Positions 50,815-62,859 of a DNA stretch of 64,000 nucleotides are shown here, one piece after another. The stretch covers positions 1 to 64,000 of the forward strand of contig JAQMWT010000415.1 in the NCBI GenBank assembly GCA_029834535.1, in the 5' to 3' direction. The notes under the pieces were generated by a model, which saw only the letters and a list, made by a program, of their open reading frames with translations, was not told where the DNA came from and did no database searches. Numbering within the stretch: position 1 is the stretch's first letter; every line of letters starts with the position of its first letter. Source of the DNA: Chrysophaeum taylorii (lineage: Eukaryota; Sar; Pelagophyceae; Pelagomonadales; Pelagomonadaceae). Made by a program: the position numbers and the translations under genes.

Positions 50815-52746
50815 ATGTCAAAACAAAAACCAATATCCACTACGGATATCTACAAACAAGAACAGATCCTCGTTGATCAAATTAACGCAGGATTGCGTTT
50901 CCAAGACAACTCAACCAAGGTGAGCTTGCAAATTGAGGTGCTTCGCAGGCATATGACAAGTCCATATGTGGGCGCGTTATTCTGCTTCGATTCACATGAA
51001 GCTTACACCCGGAATGCTCCGGAATATAATCAACTTCTTGAACAAGAAGTTGATATCATCTTCGCTCAATGGAAAGCTGAACAAGTAAACGATTTAAACT
51101 TACCTGATGAAGATGCCCTGCCTGATCATTTTAAAACTTGGCACGTCAGTTCATCACATCAACTAACAGTTGATGTCCGTAACAATCTCGAACGACTTTA
51201 TTACCAAGAGTCCTATAATCTCGTTCGCCCCGAATTAAATGAGGATGTTAAACGTGTCCTCAATCTATTAGATACCCGATTCCCTAAATCAATTGTGTAT
51301 GATTCTTCTCTAGCTAACATATCCTTTACAGGTCTCTCTAATACCGACTGGATCAAACACTGCGAAACTCATGCTGGTTTCTTGTACACATTTTTAAATC
51401 TGGAATCACACGACAAACCCGCACTCGCTATGTGGCCTCAATTAAAGAAGATATATGCACTTACTGCACATCCTAATAAACTACGTGCAGTAATGCTTTC
51501 AGCTTACCATTACTATGAGACAGTGTCTTGTACAGATGTTACTGAGCTTAAATCTCAGTTTAATCGAATGTCTTTAAATGTTAATTGGTATGCCCATGTA
51601 TTTGTCGAACAACTCCTTGCTTTCCAATCTCAGGCAAAGCAATTAAATAATGATGAAGCATCAATCCAATTTAATAACTCCATAATCACTCTTAAAGCTC
51701 ACGAGGAGATCTACCGTCTATATGCTAATCCCTCGGATCACGAGCGCTATTCTCAATCTTTATTGGAATGGTGTAAACTCTACGAGACACGCTCTGGGAA
51801 CAACTCGATTCACGATTTTGAATTGTTAAAGCTAGTTGATCCTAACGACGTTCGTCCGTTATTGGAGTTCTTGTTAAAAATATACAATGAAACAAAGTTT
51901 TCCTCTAACCGACGCTTGGATAAACCCGCTTCCTGGATCCCTTACACCCCTGGTACTACCGCTACCAAGCCACCTAAGGTGTTATTGATGGATACTATTC
52001 ATCAATCCCACGATTCTCTAAACAATGCCTACTCGTTATTAGCTACTGTAGCTGGACAGTCTGGCTTCAACGCTCGTAAGCTTCGTAATGCGAAAGATAA
52101 AGCATCGACAATTTTACCTCGTGACACGTCGTACTATCGTCCACCTTCAAATTATAACCTCAAAGGTACCAGCTTCGATCGTCCTGTCTACTCACCCTCC
52201 TCTAACCGTAATGCACGCTCTAATATGTCTCTTATGGACCGGGCTACTTATCAAGTTGATCGTCTTCGCCACCTGTTTGGTAAATTACAGGAAGCGAATC
52301 CCAACCCCTCTACCGACTCTAAAATGGTACAGGAGGAAATGAAAAGCTTACTGAGTACCCTCTGGACAACCGCCTCTCAAGCTTCGACACGGTCCTTAGA
52401 TCCTGACGAAGCCACCCAAGTTCATCTCTACTTATCTCGAGTTGATACTATGTCCAATACCATTGTGAACCTCTTAGAAGCCGATAAGGAATCTCATGTT
52501 TCAGAAGAAAAGTATCAAACTGAAACATCTGCCCCTGAAGCGTCCCCCAGTGATGCGGAGCAGAGGGGGACTGCTGATACAGAGAAAATGTTCCACACTT
52601 TTCTGTCCATTAAAGATGGTGAAATCGATAACATGCCTCAGCCGCTATTGCAGCACATAAATGCTAAAGCTCAGAATGCTATCGTTCGTCGTCAAGCTCG
52701 GGAAACTTCCTCGCACTCTGAGCTCCCAACTACCCAACGAAGATAA
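50815..52746 (+). CDS. Gag-like protein of Ty1/copia-type element (intact ORF)
   Basis: A single open frame of 643 residues starting MSKQKPISTTDIYKQEQ, with AT-richer codon use than the host genes. It is largely helical with no catalytic motif. I call it gag because a decayed second version (KARAIMLIAFSHYESVTTTD, NWYVHVFIE, DRPIYPRTFDRSSRSNM) lies at ~56900-57850, directly upstream of a copia-type integrase and RT. The same positions here read LRAVMLSAYHYYETVSCTDV, NWYAHVFVE and DRPVYSPSSNRNARSNM. No zinc knuckle is seen. Gag would form the particle that packages element RNA. The frame has no stop or shift, so this copy may be young. Confidence 0.65.
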   Translation: MSKQKPISTTDIYKQEQILVDQINAGLRFQDNSTKVSLQIEVLRRHMTSPYVGALFCFDSHEAYTRNAPEYNQLLEQEVDIIFAQWKAEQVNDLNLPDEDALPDHFKTWHVSSSHQLTVDVRNNLERLYYQESYNLVRPELNEDVKRVLNLLDTRFPKSIVYDSSLANISFTGLSNTDWIKHCETHAGFLYTFLNLESHDKPALAMWPQLKKIYALTAHPNKLRAVMLSAYHYYETVSCTDVTELKSQFNRMSLNVNWYAHVFVEQLLAFQSQAKQLNNDEASIQFNNSIITLKAHEEIYRLYANPSDHERYSQSLLEWCKLYETRSGNNSIHDFELLKLVDPNDVRPLLEFLLKIYNETKFSSNRRLDKPASWIPYTPGTTATKPPKVLLMDTIHQSHDSLNNAYSLLATVAGQSGFNARKLRNAKDKASTILPRDTSYYRPPSNYNLKGTSFDRPVYSPSSNRNARSNMSLMDRATYQVDRLRHLFGKLQEANPNPSTDSKMVQEEMKSLLSTLWTTASQASTRSLDPDEATQVHLYLSRVDTMSNTIVNLLEADKESHVSEEKYQTETSAPEASPSDAEQRGTADTEKMFHTFLSIKDGEIDNMPQPLLQHINAKAQNAIVRRQARETSSHSELPTTQRR

Positions 52747-53019
52747 TGAAGATGGCACAGATCCCCCTGTGTTGCTACCAAAATTAAAGACCGGTTTTAC
52801 ACTCGTCGTTGTGCCTTCTGAAAACGCAAAGTTTCACACACTACAGCGTTTGGTCAAGCTCAACACATGCATGATGCAACAATGCTCAAGCTGTACAACG
52901 AGTACAATTTGCCGCTAATGACTACTCCAGGATATGCTGACACATGTGTTTTCAACATGTAATTAATTTAAACGTTATGCGGATCCTATTCACATCGTAA
53001 AGCTACCCGAGTACTGTAG
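52747..53019 (+). pseudogene. Continuation of gag frame, degraded
   Basis: After the gag stop, short protein-like pieces continue in other frames: NEDGTDPPVLLPKLKTGFTL and later LKLYNEYNLPLMTTPGYADT, ending at a TAA near 52963. No pol domain follows; minisatellite DNA begins instead. So this first copia-type element is either truncated or interrupted here. Confidence 0.4.
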
Positions 53020-53860
53020 GCCGTTTACAAAATTTGGGGCCGCAGTACCCTACGTGTCCGTTCAAGCTTAGCATAGTCGGTTTGTGGGAGTCTGTACTTT
53101 AGGTGCGTGTCCGTTAAGCTATGGCGTTGCTTTGTGGATGAGTACTTTAGGTGCGTGTCCGTTGGCAAGTATAAGATCGTTTTGTGGATCTGCCTTTAGG
53201 TGCGTGTCTACTGCGCCGTTTGGCGAATAGTAATTCTGGGGCCGCAGTACCTACGTGTCCGTTCGCTAAGCCATAGTCGGTTTGTGGAGTCAGTACTTTA
53301 GGTGCGTGTCCGTTGGCGCTATACGTATTGCTTTGTGAGTGATACTTTAGGTGTGTCCGTTGGCGTGAGTATATAGTCGTTTTGTGGGAGTCGATATTTA
53401 GGTGCGTGTCCGTTAATGATATACAAGTCGTTTTGTGGTCGACGCCTTATTGTAGTGTTCGTCGGCGAAGTATATATTGTTTGTGTCGATGTTATGCGTG
53501 TTCGTCGGCGTTAGTGTTGAAGTGTGCCTATGGCCGTGCGCGCCTGAAGTATACATGTTGTTGTTTTGTGGATGAGACTTTAGGTGCGTGTCCAGCCTGC
53601 TGCAGCGGTTGTCTTGTGAGTCGTGCGTGTCTAGCCGGGTAGCTGGCAGTCAGCAGGTCGAGCTGGCTACGTGCGTGTTCGTCGGCGATATAGCCAGCGT
53701 GAGGAGTGAGTGCGATGGTGTGTCCGTTCGCTAAGTATATAGTCTTGTGGCGGTGAACCGTTGGCTACATATTAGTTTTGTGGGAGTCGATACCCTTACG
53801 TGCGTGTTCGTCGGCGAAGTATATAGTCGTTTTGTGGGAGTTACGTAATAGTTTATCAGG
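53020..53860 (+). repeat. ~50-60-bp minisatellite, forward arm
   Basis: More than a dozen imperfect units, each containing TTTAGGTGCGTGTCCGTT, then GGCGAAGTATATAGTCG, then TTTTGTGGGAGTCGA. Units vary in length and drift along the array. No coding frame. The reverse complement of the same unit forms a second array at 54540-55020. Confidence 0.87.
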
Positions 53861-53999
53861 GAGTGGTGCTGTAATAGTTACTTTTTCGAAAGTCGTGTAA
53901 TAGTTTATCGGGAGCCAAATAGTTTTGAGAATCGGAGAGAACAAATTGGATGCTGTCCGTTAAGCTGACGCAGCCGTCCGTTAACGGATCTAACTAACT
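53861..53999. other. AT-rich spacer after the minisatellite
   Basis: It contains near-repeats of TAATAGTTTATCGGGAG (at ~53846, 53890) and GTCCGTTAAGCTGACGC / GTCCGTTAACGG. No gene is seen. Confidence 0.5.
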
Positions 54000-54340
54000 A
54001 ACTTCAGACCTCTCCCGAGCATGGGAGCCAGGCCGGACATGCAGGAGCCGATCCGGAATCACAGAGGAAAATCACGCAGTTGGGGCCGAGGCGAGGGACG
54101 AGGACTCGTTGATGGTGGACCGCCACTGCGCGCGGTCTTGTGCGAGGTCGTGCAAGAGCGTCGGGCCGCGGACGTGTTGGTCCACGAACAATCGACCTGT
54201 CCGTCGCGTTCTGCCCAACCGAGCGCACCCCATCCCGGCGCGGACTTTCCGGGTGCTAACCGGCCAGCCCGGGAGGCGAGGGAGGCACCGTCTCACTCCG
54301 GGACGGCAGGCCGCCGCAGGGAGCAAGCGTGTTAGGCGCC
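53992..54340 (-). mobile_element. LINE (non-LTR retrotransposon) 3' end fragment
   Basis: A GC-rich island in AT-rich DNA. On the minus strand it encodes LHDLAQDRAQWRSTINESSS, which resembles the final A-x-DR-x-x-WR box at the C-terminus of many LINE reverse-transcriptase proteins, then a stop, a short 3' UTR with GGCTCCCATGCTCGGGAG, and a terminal TTAG repeat (CTAACTAACTAAC on plus, ~53992-54003). Severe 5' truncation is usual for LINEs. A related 3' end lies at ~60970-61235. Confidence 0.6.
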
Positions 54341-54539
54341 GTCCTCCATCGCAACCATGCGGTAGCGATCGAGGGTTAGGGTAGTGGCCTGTACATCGAC
54401 GCCTGAACCTAGTTGATCCGTTACCATTTAAGCGGTTGTGCGAACGGATGCATCGAAATTGTTCTCCGATTCTCAAAACCGTTTGTTCTTTATAACGGTT
54501 ATACCATTTTCGAAAGTAATCTGTCAGCAGCATCACCCT
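54341..54539. other. Spacer, no gene seen
   Basis: AT-rich sequence between the LINE fragment and the reversed minisatellite. It includes GATTCTCAAAACCG, the reverse of a piece at ~53925 (GTTTTGAGAATCGGAG), so the inverted symmetry of the flanking arrays reaches close to the LINE. Confidence 0.5.
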
Positions 54540-55020
54540 TTAAACTTTACAATCTCCACAAAACGACTATATTTGCCGACGAACACGCACGTAAAGTATA
54601 CGCACCACAAACGACTATTACTTAGCCAACGACAACAAGCACCAAAGCATTGACTTACGCACAAATTGCATACTTAGCGAACGACACGCACCTGTTCACC
54701 ACCTCACAAAACGACTATATACTCGCCGACGAACACGCGCCGCGGCATCGATCGTCAAAAACGCGCTCTGCTTTACGAACGCCACGGTGCCGTATCGATC
54801 ACAAATTATATACTTGCCGACGAACACGCACGTAAAGGCACACGATCATGTTCATTACATACTTAGCCACGGACGCCACCTGTGTCGCTACCCACATGTC
54901 GACTATATACTCTGCCAACGACCCACCTGCTTCTCGCCCACTCCCACAAAGCACCATATACTTGCCAACGGACACGCACCCTGTAGCCACTGACTTGTCC
55001 CACATGCCAGAAGCAACGGA
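54540..55020 (-). repeat. ~50-60-bp minisatellite, reverse arm
   Basis: Reverse complement of the 53020-53860 unit: repeated CACAAAACGACTATATACT, GCCGACGAACACGCACG and GTAAAG. It is shorter than the forward arm. Together the two arms form a large imperfect inverted repeat with the LINE fragment in the middle. Confidence 0.85.
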
Positions 55021-55489
55021 TGCACGTGGTACTGCGGCCCGCAAATGCTGCCCGCTGTCGGCAAGTACGAGTCCTATAAACGATCCACTGCTATGATGCC
55101 AGATATCCACATGCTATGATTATAGGACTGTTTTCTGCTTCCAAGCATCCAAATGGGATGTAAAGCTAGACGTTGCGCTTTTCCTTCCTACCCAACAAAA
55201 CGACCGACGATCCCGATCTGCAACATCATCAGTATGACTAATGGGTAGAAGATAAACTTATACACACTTATGAGTTGAATTTAAAGGACAATCATCTATC
55301 CAGAGTAAAATTGATGATAATGTCAAGATCGCTTTGTTTAGACTTCAAAACCTGTTGCCACTCTACCAGTTTGGTCTGCTAAAACAAGCAAAAGCGTAAA
55401 TGGAATTCGTTCACTACAGTCAGCCACTGCGCTTAATGAACAACGCGTCAAGAAACTATATTCCACCCTCATGGAACCGTAATTACGTC
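55021..55489. other. Intergenic/repeat-derived, no gene seen
   Basis: It has a piece resembling the copia leader (TTTTCCTTCCTACCCAACAA at ~55176, compare TTTTTCCTTCTATTCCCCAA at ~50480), suggesting the leader or LTR of the second copia-type element, strongly decayed. Confidence 0.4.
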
Positions 55490-56152
55490 CCATGGCTTTA
55501 AACCATCCTGGAGTCAATGCGAGTTTTCCCATCCCTACCTAAGTTTCTGACATATCTCCATCGAGCATCGGACGCTGAACGTGCACAATATTACACCGAT
55601 ATTGCAGAGAAATCTGCTGCCTCTTACCCTTATCCGTCCGTTGAGAACGTGATCTCTTCCTTACCCTTCTTCTTCCTGTCTACACAATCAAATAGTCCTC
55701 TGATTGTGCCTACGCTCATCATCATGGTCTAGCGCCCGAGGTATCTAGCACTATACACTTAACCTTTCTCGTGTAGTTCTAGATGCCGCCTGTCGTGTTC
55801 TGAGGATATAGGGAACATACCTTTCATTCCCGAATTAACCTTCCAGACGCACGATGAGGCGGATGGTTTCCCAGGTGACTTACCACTGCTTGCTAAATGC
55901 TCTGCAGGTTATGGGCCCAGGCGGGTCCCTGAGAAACCGCAGCAAAACCTGCACGTAACCTATGGGTATTGGGTCGTTACCGCGCCGACCTAGCCTCGCC
56001 ACGAAAACACACTTGTAAATACAACGCCATTACCATTGGGCTGATATAATATTTTTTGCACGTGATCGTGTCTTGTGTGCACCTGTTTTAGCATCGTATT
56101 GTCATGTCAATGTTGATGTGTGTATTGGCTAACTGTACTCTTGCACACATGT

Positions 56153-56189
56153 TATGGAATATTTTGTACGTCCACTCGTACATTCCATA
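56153..56189. repeat. Imperfect hairpin
   Basis: TATGGAAT and GTAC on the left pair with GTAC and ATTCCATA on the right around a short loop. It lies in AT-rich DNA of the decayed element. No function is assigned. Confidence 0.45.
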
Positions 56190-56859
56190 GCAATGCGTTT
56201 AATCCTTGAGAGCACCAAAACTAACCAGCTGCCTGAATGACTACGCTTAGCGACACTACTCTGGACTCACAGCTTGCACAGTCGTCATAGAGACACATTT
56301 TCCATCGAAAAAATCGATGAGTGTACATAGACACCGATAGACAGACCCCTTAGAATGTCTAGACAGTGTCAACTGCGTGACTGAACCCACAGGTTCCCCG
56401 TCAACTGCTATGGCAGAACACGCAGCACGAGCCGCACCTAAGGCGATCACAGGTGCGGGTATATTAAAGCTCGAAGCCTGTAGTTGAGTTCCTTAATGAC
56501 GGCAATCGCTTTCAGCTTCAGAACCGCAAGGTATCCTTGCAAATCAAGCATATCGCAATTATTACGGTCCAGTCATGCCGATGCTTTCCTCGAGCGACTC
56601 ACTGTATGCGCCGCACTGGTCATGCAAGGACTACGAAACTCTCGGAATCAAATTCTGATCGCGTTTTCCTGAATGGAAGACCGATAGGGCTGCTGATCTC
56701 CGTTAACTGTTGATGAATGCCCCTGAGTATCGAATGGCATTTCACCAACTGCTTTTCCCCACTTACCTGATGCAGAAGTAGCTCAGCTAACTATCGTCTG
56801 TTACGACTATGAAGTCCGCATTACGTCCTGAAATCAACGCTCGTTTCTTAGAAGAGGAA

Positions 56860-57850
56860 CGAATCTTAAATCGCGCGCACCCGAAGGCACTAGCTCGACA
56901 CTGTGTTCGTGCCCTGGTTCATGTTCTCGTTAACTGCAGCTGACTGGCACACCCAGACACGTACGCTACATTCTTGCATACTTATTCAATCTTGGTGTTG
57001 AAAACCGGCACTTGCGGCCTGGCCCGCCATCTGCCTGGTATACAAAAGTTATTTACCCAACAAGGCTCGAGCTATTATGCTCATCGCCTTTAGTCACTAC
57101 GAGTCTGTTACGACTACTGATGTCTTATTTGAAACGCAATTTAACTCTGTTGTTTATAATCCTAACTGGTATGTCCATGTATTTATCGAGCTGTCCTAGC
57201 ATTTAGGCAAAACTCTTACCAACTTAACCAGGAAGAGACTGACCTTCAATCGACTTTGGCACTTTTGCAGAAAAATCTATGAGATAGATACATCGGCATT
57301 ATGCCGATAATACCAGCAACAACCTACGATCGTGGTTGGGTGTTGGTGTAATGAAACCCGATCTTCATCTCGACCTGTGCCAGAAGCTGAACGATTGTGT
57401 CACCCTACCAACCCTAGCTACGCTTTTAGAATACGACAGACCATGTCGTATCAAATGGTCGAACAAAGACGCTTAGAACGCCCTGTTTCTTGGCAACCCT
57501 GCGAAGGTTTATCATCTCAACCAAAGCAAAGTTACTCTTACACTACTTTGGACTCATCGGAAAGTCTCACTCAAACTCAACACACTCGTCATCACTTGTC
57601 CCAACCTGGTACATCTTCCACGTTTAACGCCGACGCTTGCGTAACTCTAATGATGCTCGCCAGCCTTTTCTCGCAGCGATTTATCGTATTATCGTCTTGT
57701 GATTCTTACGTCACCAAGAAAACTGCCGGACAGTCCCATGACCGTCCAATTTACCCCCGCACCTTTGACAGGTCCTCTCGGTCTAACATGAACATTAGAT
57801 CGAACAACCACACCTTAAACACCCTGCGAGTGTGTAGTGAACTCACGAAG
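56860..57850 (+). pseudogene. Decayed copia-type gag
   Basis: Aligns by eye with residues ~185-460 of the intact gag at 50815-52746: LPNKARAIMLIAFSHYESVT, TTDVLFETQFNSVVYNPNWY, VHVFIE, and later SHDRPIYPRTFDRSSRSNM. Stops and frame changes interrupt it. Pieces farther upstream, such as KFLTYLHRASDAERAQYYTD at ~55545, may belong to the same gene. Confidence 0.7.
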
Positions 57851-60129
57851 CATGTGACGATAATGATACACGGCTCAGCTACAACGAATATCAACAATTT
57901 TTGGACCTTGCTAATCAGCCGATATCCTGTCGTACCACTGAGGACAACAGTAGTTACTTCGTCTAAACGAACAGCTCATGTTTGCAGAAACATCATTTAT
58001 GATGTAGACGTTCATCTATCTCGACCGAAGTCGTTAAACTACGTGGAGCCACAACACCATACTGTCGTCGCTGCTCCCACCCCAACTCCTACTACAAACA
58101 CACAGGTAATCCTTCCAACACTGTGTTCAAATCTTTACCGCTTCCGCCATCTCGGCTTTACCACCAGCATTATTGTCCTCGCTATCTTCACAGGTCCAAT
58201 CTGCCCTCAACCTACCATCACAAGCCGAAACCAAGGGATGCTGATCACTCCTCCCTATCGTCATTTGACGAAAAGCACGGCATGGCTGATGAGGCTGACG
58301 AGCCATCACCACCTGTTCAACCGATCATTATTCCAACGAATCTGTTATTGCTGGAAAACCTTTACAGCAGTCTCTCCACTACTTGCCCACATTCGGACGC
58401 CTTCTCACCAACTACATGAAGGTCGTCCCTCCACATTGCTCTTTCCTATATTTTGACTTGTGCTACCATCTCATTGATGTCCACCTACGATTTCGCAATA
58501 CCCATCATATAACCATTGGACTCTACGTACGCTCCGATTGTTATTCAGACGGCAACAGGACAACAACGGGCATCACACATGATGTTAACACGCAACATCG
58601 TTATTCTACCAGATCATCCACAAGTTGGCTATACGTTAAGATCGACTTCGCTTTATGTCTTCAACCGCATGACCGATCTCGCTATCCTGAGCATGCTCGA
58701 ATGGAACCAGACCAATCTTACCACCGTGTTCAACGATCGAGCTGAGCCGCTCAGCGCTGTCACGAGCCGCATAGACAAAGATGTACGTATACCCATACAC
58801 TATGTCGCAGCTAATTTACACGCTCTTCCTTGTATCACTTACAACATCGCGCGCGACAAGCGGCTGGAACTTCGCTCCCTTGCATTTCCCTCAAGCGATA
58901 CCATGAAAACAGGGAGCTACTGGCATACTACAATCCTCTCCAACGAGTCTTACCAGATCGGCCGTGGATTCGCCCTTTGGTTCTCAATCTTCGGAAACAG
59001 AACAAATTTGTTCAGCAAAATACGCAGCCATTAAGTTGACTACTCTCACGGCCAGTTTTTCTCTCACAAGAGTCCAATCTCCGCAAAGCCTCTGTCATGT
59101 TACTTTGTTCTGGTTTGTCAACTCCGGCGTTCCTGTCTCAAGCACCAATGACTTAGGCTTAAATATCAATGTGTTGTTGTTGAGTCTGATGATACGCTTG
59201 TTCGTATGTTACGCCACCGTTTTCCTACTGTACTATTATTTGAATCTCTCCCGCCTTCATTAACCACCTTCACCTAATTTCACCAGAGAAAAGGCGTACA
59301 TTCTACTGTGATATAATTGAGATCCTCCTCCCTGCACAAACAGGAATTTACTAAAACAACAAAGTCAGAAGACTACACAGCCTGCTGGACGATTCTCTTT
59401 CGACAGCATGCTGTCTGTCATCAAGCTACCAGCTTTGTACTACTGGCTGAGATGACGCCTCCGCATAAGTATCAAGACCACATCACAGTGGCCAACTTAT
59501 CTATACTACCCTTGATTACTGTGTCGATGTTGTTGATAGGTTCCCGACCTACCTATGTGGCGACTACCAATCTAGAGAAAGGTGGATATGCGTCGCACGC
59601 AGATATTCTACTAGACCAGTTAAACTACCATCGTGGCCCATCCTCCATCCACGCCCCTTCCTAAAATACGCACCTTACTTCGCACGTTCTGCTCAGCTTA
59701 CTATGGCTGACCAATCCCTCAATATTACTGCCTTTCACTCACGCAGGCTCACGAGCAACGTACTCACTTGTTCAATCCGAGTGTACTTACCATCGTTGTG
59801 CAAACGTCCTCTATGGCCATTACCCATGCAACAACTATAACGTCAAGATTTTTTTACAATCCCTATAACTGTTGCAAGCTACACACTAACTCACCCACTC
59901 CTGTGTCTATTACATAACCGTTTTCGAAACTAACCAACCGTCACACGTTATTACTTACAACCTCATCAACATCACACAACTCCTACTTTGGCCACCATTC
60001 CGACGGCAACCTCACCATAGAGAACGCCACCACCAACCAAAAGACCCCCATCAACGCTTTGGAGCACGTATACGTTCACTGCTTCCGACATCCCCCGCGA
60101 CTGCAGGTCCATATATCTTGCCGTTTATG

Positions 60130-61600
60130 GGTTACTTGTGGATAGTCCAGCCCTTCCCCAAGTTGGCTCTGTGCCACCTATGGCACCGCCATACAAAACC
60201 GTGTCCAGATGCTCTCATGATGCCTGGCTGCCTTACCTACAAGGCCACCGACAACTTTCGATTACGATCTCTTTTTGCTCTGGAAGATCACCACCTATCT
60301 CATACTCGCTATATAGGGTACCTTCGTGGAAGTGACCGCAAGCTCGGCTCTAAAATCCACTCAATGCTTGCTCCATTGCCAACCGTCCGAGGGTATGCCA
60401 ATATTATTTTACTCGACCTCGCAACGGGAAATTACGCTACCCCACTCGACCGGAGTTGATTCGTGCTAACAACCACACCAAACAACAGGAATTTTCCTCT
60501 TGTCTCACGCCATGACCTTTGCTGTGCATGCTCAGCGCTCTGCCTGCCGGTACGTACAGCACTCTGTAAGCACCTTTCGCTCATCGTCGCCGATATTAAA
60601 CCCTTATGTTGGACCCTACCTTCCAACACTGCTGCGTGACGAAAAATCCTATGTATCCATTTCATGACCGTTGACCAAGCTTCCACCACGTGCAGCACAG
60701 ATCCTTGTCTTTGGCACAACTGATGTCTATTTCCAGCAACTGCTTGACCGAAATGTCGTTAAACTATATATCGTCGTCCTACGAAGATACTCGCTACTCG
60801 TGATAATGAGGATGCACCTGTGACCCTGCTGCACCAGGATGACGACGCACCGCCTTCCCCTGCCTTAGACACCGAACTGTTCGATGTTCGGCGCAAACGG
60901 CACATCCCCGCTCATCCCATCCTCGTAAGTCCTCGCACACGGATCCACCGAATATCTCAATGCCAAAGAACCAACTTCACCTCCCGAGCATGGTGCCAGG
61001 CCGGACCGACACGTCGCCTGAATCACGGGCCTGTAACGAGGAGCGCCGCCCTGGTCGGTCTGCTGACATGACCATCAAGCTTATCGCAATGCGACGAGCA
61101 GACCGCATGTGACTGACAACCAACTCGCCGATAACCTTCCGCCTTCGCCCCCGGCCACGCACCCCGTCCCACTGGCAACGTTCCGCTGCTGAACCGGCCT
61201 GCCCATCGCGAATGGTGCTGCGCCAAAACGGCAACGCTTCACCGGTACGCCTACAACGTCGCTGCCAAGGCCCTCACGTACTTACACGCCCCTGACCTGC
61301 TTGACACGCTCATATCGCGACTTATGCACCCAACTGCATCGCACACAACAAGCGCCACCCGCACCCTTTCTTTATGCGACAGCCCTTTTTTGAGCAAACT
61401 CACCGCCGGTCGATCTGGGCATTCAACGGCGGCTATGTGTACATCCCATCCGAATTTGAAGTTGAGCTCCGCGCATCATCGTCTTCTGCCTCCTATTTCC
61501 TCAACTTTCTTGGTGTACTTTACACGCACCACCAACGCCACGGAGTTCACTCAAGCTCATGTTCCCATGGGCGGTGATACACACCGTTCAAAGCTATAAC
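60130..61600 (+). pseudogene. Decayed copia-type integrase region
   Basis: A GAG-pre-integrase-like box (CHLWHRHTKPCPDALMMPGC, ~60170-60235) is followed by an integrase-core-like segment (PLPTVRGYANIILLDLATGN, ~60375-60430), normally D-x-x-GP-x-P ... D-x-x-TG. After further frameshifts come ALTYLHAPDLLDTLIS and RSIWAFNGGYVYIPSEFEVE, comparable to the FGC-x-xYV region of the integrase tail. The catalytic triad cannot be confirmed because of decay. Confidence 0.5.
60970..61235 (-). mobile_element. Second LINE 3' end fragment
   Basis: On the minus strand it reads WDGVRGRGRRRKVIGELV, then ADRPGRRSS (a weak A-x-DR-x-x-WR box), a stop or shift, and then CCGGCCTGGCACCATGCTCG followed by GGAGGTGAAGTTGG. 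The terminal stretch matches the fragment at 53992-54340. It is inserted into the decayed copia integrase region. Confidence 0.5.
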
Positions 61601-62859
61601 CTTCTACCGAACGCCACGCTCGAGCGCATTCATCATGCTATTCTGAGTCCGCAACGCTACTCTACAACCAACTCAGCACTCCCCAACACTATGCTCAAGA
61701 TTTTTGGCGCTGAATGTTACCTCCTATTGGAGCCCCATGAACACCACGGGGAACCGTGCCGCCGCAAATATCTGTATCTCTGTTGCCAACGCGCAAAACC
61801 TGCTCGTCTCCCCACGCGTCGACCATCTGCTGACGTCGTCCTCAACCCTGAAAACGGAAATTCTGTGTTTCGTCCAAGCTGTTCCTTCTACATGTTGCAG
61901 CATCCTACTCCTGATCCTGAACGCTCCTGCTCACGCTCCTGCGCCTTTCGCTCACACCCCACACCACTATACAAGACCATGTCATTCAGAGGGGACGCCA
62001 CTCTCATCCTCAGAGGGGGCACTCCCCACCTCCTTCCTCAGCTCCTTCTTCGTCCCCTACTCCGGCATCTTCTCCATCTTCTGACGCTACCGCCGACGAA
62101 TCTGGCTCTATGTCACCGCCGCCCTTGTTTCTTACAAAGATTTGCCATGACCTCATTCTTGTCCCAGGTTCCAAACAGCCTAACACTCGCAAGGCCACTT
62201 TATGAAAACTATCCGAGCCTTACAAGCGTACTATTGGTGCTTACAAGCCGCTGGTGGCAAGCTCGCCGATTTCCGCTGGGATCTTCGCCACCACTTTCAC
62301 GTTCAAGTCTCCCGCCCTCTCCGCCCTTCATCTCCGTGGTGGTATCCTCTGGTCTGCTATCTGCTCAGAGGGGGAACATGCGTTGTTAGCTCGTCTTCTT
62401 CTCCCGTTGCGCACTGACTTACTTGCCCGGTCCCGCACGTCGATGGTTACTTCGCCCACGCCAAGTGCGCATCCAGCATCCCAGCTGCAACCAACTGCTG
62501 ATGGTTCACCTACGTGCCTATTCCTCAGCCCCTTATCTGCGTTCACTGAACACGCTGCTGCCTGGCACTTCTTCCTTACAATATGCACTTACGTACCTGG
62601 CGCCGACCAGCTTTATTGATCACAACTCATCCGAGTTTGGCGCTACCTCTGCATCTCTGGCTGACTTGGAGGAATACCTTCTGGTCTCTACGAGTTTATC
62701 ACCAGGTCTTACGTACCGACCCTACTATCCATATCCAACTGGAATCTGCCCCTATACTCCTACTGACGCTGTTTCCGCTTATCCCGAAGTTGCGCACACT
62801 GCCTCGACCGCAACGTCGCTAAACTATAATTCACCAGCCTGTTGGTCCTGACGAATATA

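Noticed and set aside
53020-53860. CRISPR-like array
   Set aside because: Units are imperfect and contiguous with no unique spacers of fixed length, and the window is eukaryotic. It is a minisatellite.
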